From: Dactylellina haptotyla
Taxonomy: Eukaryota; Ascomycota; Orbiliomycetes; Orbiliales; Orbiliaceae
DNA: 64,000 nt
Assembly (NCBI GenBank): GCA_031310005.1
Contig: CM062381.1
Span: forward strand, 3,782,001-3,846,000
Reading direction: 5' to 3'
Shown: piece by piece, positions 45,730 to 57,207 of the stretch
Position numbering within the stretch: position 1 is the stretch's first letter
Layout: each line of letters opens with the position of its first letter
Program-made: the position numbers and the translations under genes
Notes under the pieces: generated by a model
What the model saw: the letters and a program-made list of their open reading frames with translations, nothing else
The model's database searches: none
Told to the model about the DNA's origin: nothing

Positions 45730-48700
45730 CTACCTTGACCCCTTGCACTCCTCCTCAACACGTTCCATGAACTTCCGATCTACAATAATACCACTATCAA
45801 TCAATAACTTTGCGATCCCCCAACACTGATTCCGACCGGCAAGTTCAATAGGAGAATCACCCCATTTATCCTTCGCCCTCGGGTCGGCACCTCTATCTAA
45901 TAGGAACTCGACTATCTCGAATTGGGCAGTTTCTATGGCTAACGCCAGCGGTGTTCGTCCACTCTTAGAATCTTTTGCCGCAACATTCGCACCCCTTTCC
46001 ACAAGGAGCTTCGTTACCGCCAGATGTCCTTCGTACGCCGCAAGTGCAAGCGGTGTTCGATTGTTCGAATCTAGAGCTTCAATATCTGCCCCACGGTTTA
46101 TGAGCAATCTAACGATATCATCGTGTCCATTTAGTGCGGCAGATAAAAGTGGTGTCCGTTTTGTGGTCCTATTCCGTACTTCTAGTTCTGGCCGCTTCTT
46201 GGGCAGGAAAGGGTAATCTCTCCGAGGATCGTATCCTTGCCAATGGTCATAATTTCGCTCGATATATTCTTCGTCTTGTGTCTCGTGATATTCTTGGTCA
46301 TCCTGATACTCATGGTCTTCTTGATCCTCTTGATTCCGCTCTGCTTCTTCTCTCTCCGCCCGCCACCGCTGCCAACGCGGTACGCGAGCTCTATAGTAAT
46401 ATACGTAATAATCTCTCAATAGCAGAAACTCGGAACGGTCCGTAAAGGGATGCGCAAGACTGCGATCCCAAACCACTTCACGAGATCTAAACTTCGGTAT
46501 ATTTCCAATTAGTACCTCTACCATCTCTCTATTCCCACACTCAGCAGCGATTGAAAGCGCAGTCTCCCCATTTTTATTCTTAATATTTCGATCTGCGCGC
46601 CGGTGCAATAGTTTTCGCGCTATGGTAGCATTTCCACATCCTGCAACATAGAATAACAAAGTTGGGAATTCCTGTGATCTGAAATGAGCAGGTGGGGGTG
46701 AATTGACATTCGCCTCAATACCAGAGATGTCGTCGCGTAGTAGTAAGTCCACTATTTCCTCGTTATTGGCTTCCGTCGCAGCCCACAATGCATCCGAACA
46801 CTCCTTTATGTCAGCCTTGGGTTTTAGTAGTTTGACGAGACTCAGATTCGCATTTCGTGCTGCCCAGAATAGCGCAAGACCGTACCCACGAGTCACTCCT
46901 TTCTGTACCAAGAAACAAACCAGCTCGCTGGCATCGTTTCTTGCAGCAATAGATAGCGCGGTGCCCTCCGTTGCACGTGGACTTTCAACATCTAGATCTG
47001 CGCCATGTCCCGCTAACAGCTTCGCAACCGCAGTATGTCGGTTGTGTAATGCCTCGAGCAGTGGCGTGTTTTGATTGCGCGAGCTTTTTGACTCCATGTT
47101 TGCGCCTTTACTAATCAATAACCTTACTACCACTTCCCGTCCTTTGGAAGCAGCCCAAAATAGTGGTGTTCCATTCCCATATATAGGTTCTAGATCTGCT
47201 CCACTCTCGACCAGTAGCCGAACCATAGCTTCATTTCCTGCCTCTGCAGCCTGCGCTAAAGGGGTCCGTGGGTTTCCGATGACTTGGAGAAGGGCGCCGT
47301 GATTGATTAAAAGGCTTACTATTTGCTTGTTATCCCGTTCTACTGCCATTGATAGCGAGGTTCGTCCAAATTTATCCAGTGCGTTGATATCTGCCCCCTT
47401 TCCGAGAAGCAGTCGTATCATATCTTCGTGAGATCTTTTTGTCGCCCAATGAAGAGGTGTTCGCCCATCAGAATCTTGATGATTCACTCTAGCACCTGCC
47501 TCTAGTAGTTGCTTCACTACAGCTAGCTGTCCTCTAATTGTTGCCCAAAACAGAGGTGTCATTTTGTTACCCTCAACAGTATTAACATCGTCCACCCTGT
47601 CTGAGAGGAGTGTGGCTATAGTCTTATATAATCCAAAATGAGCGGCGACGTGTAGGCTTGTGATCCGGGGAAGGCTCTTCCCGCCGCTTTGACGATGCCG
47701 CCGACGATCATAATGAGCGTAGTTATTCCAGGAGTGGGTATCATCCCTTAGGTTTCGGCCATAGTAATAAATTGCTTCGTCGTCTTTCAGCAACTGCAGC
47801 ACAAGATCGTCCGACCCTGCAGGTGCTAAATTTGCGTGATGGCCCCAGTTTGAGGAAGCATAGTGATAAAATTCCCCCATCCAGGTCTTACTAGCTCGAA
47901 ATTTCGGCCATACCGATGACGAAGTCCCGGGTCTAAAGTTATCGTACAGTAGATATGTGATGCAGGCTTCGGCAATTTCTGCTTGAGCGGTTGCATACCA
48001 ACTTCCAAGAGTTCTTTCCAAATAATCTTGAGTCGTGTGATGAACCAAGCGGACAATTTTGCTCTCTGGGTCGATGGTGGCAAGGCCGCAGCAAGACCCG
48101 ATAACTAGGTCTCCTCTTGGAATATTCTCTTTGTCCAAATTGTGGGTGCCAGGTTCTATCGCAAGAGCATATCGAAGCTCCAACATCTCCAGGGGCCTTG
48201 TCGCTAAAGTGATCCAAGCAAGCGCTTTCAGTGCTCGCACACGAGAAGGAAGAACTTGAGCTTGAATCCTCTTCATAGTTTCGTCATAGGCAGTATCGTA
48301 GGCCTTTTTCAAATTCGCCTCGGTAGAGGTTGTATTAATCTCATTTTGATATTTCCCTAGCGCTTTTCGGACCTCTTTCCGAGAGCCCATACCCGCAAGA
48401 GCATCAACACGAAGCTTTGCAAGTAAAAACCTTTCGAGCGATGCAAATTAGTATTAATTGAAGCAGGCTTTGTTAGCTAGAAACACACGAGGTATACCTA
48501 CATGCCGTGTGCTGTTTCAATGATATTATTTTCAATTTCTTCTTGCAGTTCCTGGTCGTCTTTGATCATTCCGGGCATATAAAGGAGCATGTGCCGAAGA
48601 TACTTCCGAATATCCTCGTCTGGGGCCCTTATCTCCAATTGTCGCTCATTTCGAAATTGTTCCATAACATCCGGAATAAATCTTGAGGTTGCGAAAAGGT

Positions 48701-50562
48701 TGACCATTGCATTGCATTTGCTCTTAAGGCTGGAAAATTCAGAAAGAAATCTTGCCCTACAGTTCTGTGTCTCAGTGCATTCGTCGAGCGCATCAGCTAC
48801 GATGAAGACCTTTGAGTATGATCCAATAATAGACACAAGAGCATCGCATATTTCCGGTAGCAAAGGTCGTGTTCCTCGTTGCCAATGTTCTCGATACCAA
48901 GCTTTCACGACTTCCGGTAGCTCACTAGTGCCACTTATTAACTGCCTTAGCAGGCTAGATAACAGATCTTCAATGTTCTGTCCAATTTGGCGCTTGTAGT
49001 TAAAGTATATATAAGCCAAGCCAATATTCTGATCCGACTGGGTTACGTGGGATGAGCTGAGATGATGAATCACTGATGAAGTGATAATCGTTTTTCCCAC
49101 ACCTGGAATTCCAGGACAGAACAGGATTTGACTGTCGCTTGAATTTATCCAACTTTGGAAATCTGGAGAATCAAATAGCCATTGACCTGTCCCCGGCTGT
49201 CGTAGTCTAATGTAATCATTTTGTTGCGGACTGTAGTAGTCTTTTGCCAGCCAGTCGAGAATTTTTATATCGATCTCCTTTCCCATCCTTGTCACCTGGG
49301 ACCGAATATTTTCTACTTTAACGTCCGTCCTAGTAACAATGGTGGAGACTAAAGAAGAATTAAAAATACAATATCAGCAAACAAAACTACGCAGGATTAA
49401 TGGATGTAGCGCGCGAGAACCTGGTACAAGCAGGTCTTGACTAACTGTTTTCTAGTATCTCATGAGCTGGGCGCTCCCCTTCGACATCACTTGACTGTAT
49501 GTATAACAGCAATTCTTTCGCAGAAGCAGCAGCAATAGCAGCAGCGTGTTCCTCCCAGCACTTATATTCGTGAGAATCATTGTAGTTGCAAATTCCCCGA
49601 ATGACAATACAAGGGAAGTTGTCCAAAAGCCCAGCTGCTTCTGTCTCCATACACAACGCCTTACCACGCGCAATTGATATATTCAAGGCATCTCGAATAG
49701 CCGGGTCTTTAACAACTTGGTTCCCTGACAGAATTAAACCGTGGTGAATTCGCATATCCCGAGGACTTCTCGTTCTAACCTTCGTTCTATCGCAGTATGG
49801 GCAGACCTTACTGTCAGCTGGATCATCTTCCTCAAACTCCTCGTCTTCTTCCTCTTCCTCTCCCCATTCGTTATTAATTTCAATATCACCAACACTGTCG
49901 GCCTTATTGATCTTAGGAGGATCGCTAACATGGCGGTAGTTCGACCTAAATAAAACATCCTCCATAGTTTTAGACCTTGAATACTTCGACGCTAACTTTG
50001 GGTACTTGACCTTCAACTCCTCAAGGTAATCGGGTATTTTAGAACCAGTTAGCTCATGCTCTGACGTCATTTTTGTCAATGCTGTCAATAGAGGTATCGG
50101 AGGGCTGTTAAGAGCTCCTAAACGTTTGAATCGGCCTTTCTCTGTCGCCTCAGCGAGACCCCACTGGATCACGCCTGAATACTCCCCATCGGGTGTGCTA
50201 ATCACAACATCTCCCAATCGCACTCTAGGAGGTACACCACCACCAATACCTACCATCAACCCGAATTTGATTGATGGGAAGGTACCGATCATCCGGACCG
50301 CAACTGATGCCGCAGAGTTTGAGTCTGTTTTACCCCTCGGCAGACAAGCAATCACGATATTATGATTGTGTATGGAGCCAAGGGTATATGCATTATGATC
50401 CGTAGGTGGTTTCGAGAGATCCGAGTGCCTTTCGTCCAGCATTGCGATTGCCGCTGTTAGTTCGTTGGGAAGAGCGCAGACCCATCCTATAGTATAGTCG
50501 CTGTGGACTCTAGATCTCGCTCCTTCAGCCCCCACGCCTCCTTGGGCAGTACCCGAGCTCAT
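45730..50562 (-). CDS. PNP_UDP - NACHT - ankyrin NLR, diverged repeats
   Basis: Exons 50562-49446, 49348-48502 and 48430-45730 (minus), introns 97 and 71 nt, 4665 nt, 1554 residues. PNP_UDP at 20-365 (YTIGWVCALPNELTAAI, GIGGGVPPRVRLGDVVIS, CMETEAAGLLD, RGICNYNDSHEYK) with an acidic insert followed by a CPYC pair. NACHT: P-loop GIPGVGKT at 452-459, Walker B FIVADALDEC near 555-563. Then a helical winged-helix-type region and about 15 ankyrin units, more divergent from one another than in the 31717 gene, interrupted by a charged Tyr/Arg/Glu-rich insert (WQRWRAEREEAERNQED). Both introns fall at homologous codons to the 31717 gene: after the PNP domain, and within GM/FLLA at the NACHT end. Predicted NLR-type receptor; ligand and partner unknown. 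Confidence 0.93.
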
Positions 50563-51577
50563 CGCGCGATATCGATTGTATCTCAGCTAATGATAAGAAA
50601 GCAGAGCATTTTTACTAGAGATTTCGAGTTTGAGAATATTTACTCGTTTCATTGGGATAATCGAACTATCTAAGTTGGGACACATTGGCAGGGCTGTCAT
50701 AGCGGGGTTTGCGACGTTGTACGTAGATGTTGAGCTCGGATTAATAGCTGCTCAGTCATTGCTGCCAAGAATGGAAAAAAAGTTGATCAAACTCTCGTGC
50801 CCAATGTATCAAGAGCTATGTAAACAAAATACCAGAGTCTTAATTTTAAAATCCTCAAAATACCGACGAGATAAGTAAAATACTTTATACCAATGGTTGA
50901 AATAGCAGGCTTGAAGCTGTTCTCAATGATGAATTGTCTTTCATTTTTAGTCTAACCGATTTGGTAATGAAAGAACTGTCTTGTGAGGTACCCTGTCGGT
51001 CGCGGTCCCATCAACCTCACTCACAAACTTAGCCTACCTGGTCTCGCGGGCCAGATTTTGGGCCTACCCAATAAAATGTGTTGCGCCGAACAGTGCAATT
51101 GCATGCAATAACGAAAACAAAGAGCCCATGTTTGGCTAGCCTCGATACCAGACGCATGTTTGGCCTTAATGTTAACGAGAGTGAGTATCTATTAATGTGG
51201 GTTGCCGATAGTTATCGATTAACGAATACGGTGTTATGCGTATAATTTTGCCATTTAGTGTATTCTAATTGCCTCGTAAACAAGATGCCGTCCCTGTCCC
51301 GAAAAAACGGACCTGTTACACCCCTATAGTGGGACCAGTATGGCATCTGGCCTTGCGAGACAAGTATTTAAACCATCCGATAGCAGCATCACCAGACGAG
51401 CCAGATACCTAGCCTATTGGCACGCTGAATACTACGAGTTTTGGACATTACACTAGGCGTCAGTACATATAAAGAGGTAAACCAATTTCCCATTAAAGCC
51501 CATGCACCGTAACTATCCGAACAAAAATGATCTATGCAATTCTATATCCATACAAAAAGGTGACAATAGTCCACAAA
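50563..51577. other. intergenic with TIR-like elements
   Basis: Contains TIR-like motifs at 51039-51058 (TGGTCTCGCGGGCCAGATTT), 51269-51301 and 51332-51364. No gene. Confidence 0.55.
51269..51364. mobile_element. palindromic mini-element with about 33-bp inverted repeats
   Basis: Left arm TTGCCTCGTAAACAA.GATGCCGTCCCTGTCCC, right arm (inverted) TTGTCTCGCAAGGCCAGATG, CCATACTGGTCCC; about 30 bp between. The same 33-bp sequence stands alone at 14892 and 59317. Suggests terminal repeats of a non-autonomous DNA transposon (MITE). No transposase or clear target-site duplication seen. Confidence 0.6.
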
Positions 51578-51930
51578 TTAGAAGGCGGCGAGCACCAAGC
51601 AGAAGAGGCCGATTGCGCTCGCGCTGCCAACGCTAACCATGGAGTTGGCGGAGTTTGGCTTTGGGGAACCGGTGGTAGCGACAGTTCCGTTCTTGACGCT
51701 GGTGGTGTTGTTGTGTGGGAGGCTAGTGGAGCTCATGGAGTGAGAGCTGATGGTAGATGAAGAGAGTGCAGAGCTGCTGAAAGAGCTGCTGGTCTGGGCC
51801 GATGCGCCGAGGGCGAGAATGCTATCATTCGAGAAAAATAAGTCAATATATCTTCATATATATGCATATGGAGACAGGTGTGTTCTTGTAGTTGTACTAA
51901 CCTGAGGGTAGCGACAGTGGTGAACTTCAT
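51578..51930 (-). CDS. small GPI-anchor-type Ser/Thr-rich surface protein
   Basis: Two exons, 51930-51902 and 51821-51578 (minus), 80-nt intron (GTTAGT..GATAG); 90 residues. Signal peptide MKFTTVATLSILALGASAQ spans the intron. The body is Ser/Thr-rich with potential N-glycosylation sites (NNTT, NGT), and the C-terminus is a hydrophobic tail after small residues (SVGSASAIGLFCLVLAAF), the pattern of a GPI-attachment signal. Wall or membrane-anchored mucin-like protein. A RIP-degraded paralogue of its 3' end lies at 22680-22830. Confidence 0.85.
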
Positions 51931-53154
51931 TTTGAGGTTAAAATTAAATTTATAGACAAAGTCTTTTAACTAAGGTTTATAAAAGAACGATCTAGATTTA
52001 TAAATCCTGATGAAGAGGAATGATGTTGGGATTGTGGGTACAGAAAGAAGGCCGAGACTACGACAAGCAACAGCACCTTTATATCTTTTGCTTCGCTGCG
52101 TATCCCGCAAAGGTCTGGAGACCCAAGCCTCGCTTCATGACGAAAATTTCAGTGCAACATTGTCTGGTATTGTCTAAGAAACCAACCGGTCGGGCCGTTT
52201 GTGCTGCACCTTGGATTCGAAAGAACCAGGCACGTTGAGGGGTACCTGCCTTCCTTGCCTGGAGATCCCAAAAGCAACTCAACCGCGTTGTTTGACTTCG
52301 AGACAGGTGGAACATCGCAATACGAAAGCATGGACAGTGGGATGTGTTGCTTTGTAAGTGGTGCAGAGGTCTCACTAGTTTCTCAGAATTCCTATTTTGG
52401 TCGACTTGCCCACCAAGCCTCTATCCCTTTCATGTTGCAGTCGGTTCTCCACCATCCTCTTCTGGCAACCCAGGGGGAAAATGGAAAGCAGAGCGCTTGG
52501 GGCTTGGAAGTTCCAGAAAGACATTGTTCGATCTTCTTCTTCAAAGTCATCATCGGGAATCGGGAATTGTGGCTTACTGGTGCCTTGCATATCGTATTTT
52601 GTCGCTTTTCTGTTTTCTTTCTGTGAATTCTTCAAAACATATGTTTTTGAAAAGAAGCACAAACAATATTGCCAGAACTAACTTCACTACACGAAGCGCT
52701 ATAGAAAATAGAGGTACGCGCCTCATTCACGAGTGAGTTGTTTATCGATAATTATCTAAATGATGCTAATTCTTTGTTATCATTTCTCTCTTAACTTTTG
52801 CTAAGAACAAGGTAAGTATACGTCTACATTCACGATTTTGTTTTTGAGGGTATCAATATATTGCGCAAGACCGCATATTTGTATGGTATGTGAGTATATT
52901 AATGTGTGCTCAAATCTATATATAGATCTAGCAAGATTCTAAATTAAAAAACACAGGTAAAAAGGCAAAAATTTTCAAGTAATGGTATCGCTTATAATTC
53001 TAAGACCAAGGGCAAATAGGGTATTATTGTTTCGAAGCACAAGCAATATAAGGCGAAAGAAAAAGCACTCTAAGGGTATGCGTCACTTCGTAAGGCGTAG
53101 AAACCACATCTCAAGCGTAAAGGGGTTTACAGAAGAATCACTGCTTGTGATTAT
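51931..53154. other. intergenic, nothing supported
   Basis: Several overlapping open frames around 52079-52736 on both strands have no gene features. Confidence 0.45.
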
Positions 53155-54181
53155 CTAAACATCACGAGTTGGGACATGGGTATGGACGATCTCAACCTCT
53201 TTCTTAGCTGCTTTACCACTTCGAGTAATAAGAACGGAGATGATCATAGAAATGAAGAAGAGTAGACTAGAGTTTAAATTCGGATCAGTAATGATTAACC
53301 AGAGTGGTTTGTGAGGAATAAGAGACTTACATCATTACGATGATTAAAATACCGCCAACCCTGACCACTGTGCAGGCTCTAAAGTCCAAGTCATCGAGAT
53401 TGAAATATCGCTGAAACTTGTGTCTTGTGCGCCACAATTTAACCGCCAATGGGGTTCTCTTACAGTCGGCATTGAAGTTATTCCTATAGAAGATGGCGGC
53501 GACAACATAGGCTATACAGATCGCGATGTCTGTGAATGCAGTAATGATTTGAAGCTTGCCTTTCAAACAGAAAATTGCTACGATGGAAAAGACGGTGAAG
53601 AGAACAGCTACGACAGACACGCCGAGAGCAATGTCTACACTTCTTGTCCCTAGAGTTGAGTATATGTTGCCCAAGTTGTTGAAAAAATTGTTGTAGTTAC
53701 CGTAATTGTAGTTGCCGTTAACGTCGCAGTTGCCATTGATGCAATTCACACCTCCTCTGAAGTAGTTACCGCCGTTGATGCCGTTGCAGATTCCATTGAT
53801 GCAGTTCATACCTCCGTTCAAATAATTATCATGACCCCGGTACGGATTGTAGTACGGGGTCGGCATGTTACCAGGATTGCCAGGATAATTTCTAAACCTA
53901 TCGTTATTAAAGTTATGGCCGATGCGATTATGGATCCGATCGATGCGATCATGGATCCGATCACTGACGCGATTATTGCCACTATGATGCATGATACTAT
54001 AGCCATCAGAGATCCCGCCGTTGAATCCGTTGGGCGTAAAGCCGTTCGCAATGCCGTTGTTATAGTTTCCGATCTCGGTACGGATCCAGGCGAAGATGCC
54101 TACAAGGGTGAGAGCCATTGCAAACTGGAGAATACGTAACAACCAGACCGAAATCTTACAAATCTTAGATCCGGCAGACAT
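53155..54181 (-). CDS. four-helix membrane protein with Asn/Gly-rich loop (MARVEL-like)
   Basis: Exons 54181-53331 and 53266-53155 (minus), 64-nt intron (GTAAGT..CTAG); 320 residues. The splice completes a fourth hydrophobic helix (GGILIIVMILLFFISMIISV). Helix 1: VWLLRILQFAMALTLVGIFA. Helices 2 and 3: ALGVSVVAVLFTVFSIVAIF and FTDIAICIAYVVAAIFY. The order (R at the start of helix 1, short loop 2-3, Cys in the 3-4 loop) fits fungal MARVEL-like proteins. Unusually, the 1-2 loop is about 150 residues and rich in Asn/Gly/Tyr with repeats (GGMNCINGICNGINGGN, GGVNCINGNCDVNG) and HDRIDRIHNRI units. Plasma or endomembrane location likely; function unknown. Confidence 0.82.
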
Positions 54182-57100
54182 ATTGGGCAGGTGGATATGT
54201 TTCCTGGTTAAGGAAAAAAAAAGAGAGTAAAAATTAATGAAGAAGGAATAGAAAAACCACGACCAGCGCGGTTGTTAAAACGAGTGATTAGAAAGTATGT
54301 GTGGAAACGGGTGTGATTGTGATGAAGAAAAAACCGAAGAAGAGAGCAAAGAGACGTAATCTCTTGATATTTATCTTTCTAGAATAAACATGCCAATTAA
54401 CACGCTAGCCATCTAGATATCGATGTAACCCTGTGTAGCAGAGAATTCGCAGTCGGGCCCCGATAGGTACTTTTCCTCCCCGCATCTTAGATACCAACGG
54501 AGGTACCGATGTATTTAGAATCACTAGTATTGTTTTGTTGGCCGTTTCGTGTTTTTCCAGAACTCGTTTGAACGCTGTAGGGCAGTGATCTCGCGGGGGG
54601 CTTGTGAGGTATAGCGCGCCACAGCGGAGCTGTTCGCTTCAAGTGTTCTCGAAACCAGGTTGTGGCAGCGCTGAAACCGCCCATTTCCTCTTTTGGTCGC
54701 GCTAGCACTTAGTTGGGCGTAGCACCTGCAGCACAGGGGTCTCCCCTGATCACAGAACTGCTGGACGCTAGCTGAACATTTGAATGCATTCCGACGGTCA
54801 TGGTAAAGATCGAAATCCCAAACTTTGATTAAACCGCTCAACAGCAAAGAAATTGTTCCTAGATGGCTTATATCGTTTGGCACACCGTAAGGAGATGCTT
54901 GAGATCAGAACAGGCGTCTCGAAAGCCCTCTATCCACGTGATGAAACAATCGGATGGTGCATGTCTGGAAATTCTCAGAATATGTGTAACTTGAACTATG
55001 CTTAGGAGGAAACTGTGCATACACTATGCTAAGAAAGATCGAATTAAGAAACGACATTTTATATCTGTATTCTAGTTTCATTCATTACTCAATTCTCTTC
55101 TGAAGTCTTGACCTTAAAACTACGGATCTAGAAATTAATTTCGCTTTTTAAGGAACATACCGTTTAGAAACTTTGGGCAGAGAATCTTACCAGCATTTAT
55201 AAATTTATGCTTATTAACCTATGCGTGATAATGGATTTGAGTTATTCAGTATAAGCTTAGATGAGTTTGGAGTAGTATGTGGACTTCTCGAATTCTAAAA
55301 ATCAGTTGGAATATACTATGGGCATACCCTATACGCCAAAATATTTCAGAGTTTAAGACACTGAGTCGAGTTATGTGCGGATTCAGCCGTTCAATAATTA
55401 TAACAATGGATATCTAGTATCCTAAGAGACTTCCCAAGCTATAAACACCAGGTATTGCTTTTATCGGACGCGACTCCACATTTTAGAGTTTTCGTGTTTT
55501 GGTATATTCCTCGGATTTTGCAATCTATAGGGTTCATTGAAGCGCGATCGCGTGGAGAATCTTAGGCAAACGATAGGAGTAGCCGAGATCTATCAACGAC
55601 TATCAGATGACAAACTAATAAAATTTAACGAAAATTCATGAATAACACGTGTGAACTACCTGAGTCTAAGAAATTCTAATATTCTTTTGGGTACTTTCTA
55701 TTCTTGAAAACTTTGCTGCGAATATTTGACGCTACTGCATGGCGGTCGGGCCAATCTCGCCGCACCGCCATCGCGTGGATATGCACGCCAAAAGCACCTA
55801 GTTAGATGTGTCAAAGGCGAAGTTGAGGAGATGATCGACTAAAAGAAATCAAACAAACCAAAATAGGAAGCTTTGGCCGCAACAGCCGTTTACCCGGTTT
55901 CTGGGAAACCAGGTTGAAAAATTCTCGTTTTCTAAGAATGCACTCATGGGCTCGCATCTCGGCAGTAAATTCCTAGCTCGCTTATGATATCGGATGTTGT
56001 TGACACGTTCGGGGTGGAAGCAGGTTAACCAACAACGTTTACAACGAGGGATTCGTGGCCCTCAGGCTTGGCCGACGTAGGACAGCCGTTGGCAGGGTTA
56101 ATAATTATCTTTTGGACAGAAGAATCCAGGACAGATACACCGGTATCGATACGTGATATCGCATGGGCTTTCTCCTGTGGTTTCTCTAAAAGCTGAAGCC
56201 AACCAGAAGGCCTGGCTCCCGGGTGTTTCCGCGCAAATTCGGAACCAAATGCGCATTAAGGCGCTGAGGGCATAAACAACGCAGACGATCTCCTCCACCA
56301 ATATCGACATTGCAAGAATAAGATTGATTAGATTTGATAAACTTGTATCTAATAACTGGGCATTTGATAACGTTTGGGAAAATCGTGGAGCTCTCTTTAG
56401 TCCTGGAATAGGTGGCTGTATAGAAGTACCGACGTTGAGCTTGGATCAGTACAAAATTTGCAAAGTCTGTGGAATTTCACTTGTGTTGTTGCTTTATATG
56501 CATCACGACATGCAACAATCATGAAGAACCCTAGCTGATCCTAGTTTTAATGCGCATTAGTGCCGCGCCGCCCAGGTACAGCACGACGGAAGAAATCTAG
56601 TTTCCTAATCGATAGGAAATATTTATAAACCTTGCAAAAGAAGACTTTATATCCGGAAGAACTCCATCCAATACAGCTTACAATCCGAACGCACAAAACT
56701 GGAGGCGAGTAATGGCAGATGCTGCCGCGGCTGGCACTCTTAACCGATTTTCCAAGGCGCCGCCTAACTCGTGGTCCTGGGCGACGTATCGCAACGCCTG
56801 GGTGAGCATTCAATTTTTGCAAAGTAAGACATTCGACGTTCCCAGTCTCGGTTTCTAGGCCGAATTGACCTAAAGTTGTGTCAATATCCGCCATGTATAC
56901 CGAATAGCGACACCAAGAGGGTTCGGTGTGTTATCCAGCATATTTTCACCGGCTATAGCTATATAAGGACGTGACATTTCTCAAATTTCTCGAAAGCTCC
57001 CTCATTAGCATACTCTAAGTATCCAGAGTCGCTATCCATTCCTTTCTACTTGTTTTTGCTCATTTTTGTTCCGTCTCTCCTTTCACAGCCAATCATTATT

Positions 57101-57207
57101 CATTCCTTTGAGCGCATTGACATTTAATCATATCAACCTACGTTATCTCGCGGCCCCAGTGATTCTTAAAGAATAGGTAAAGAAGGGTACCGGTTTTCTA
57201 TAGCAAA
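54182..57207. other. long intergenic region
   Basis: About 3 kb with no supported gene. Small frames at 54524-54883, 56098-56310 and 56547-56894 (minus) lack convincing features. Confidence 0.45.
56960..56967 (+). promoter_or_regulatory. TATA box of WSC gene
   Basis: TATATAAG about 240 bp before the ATG at 57208; the intervening leader is pyrimidine-rich. Confidence 0.5.
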
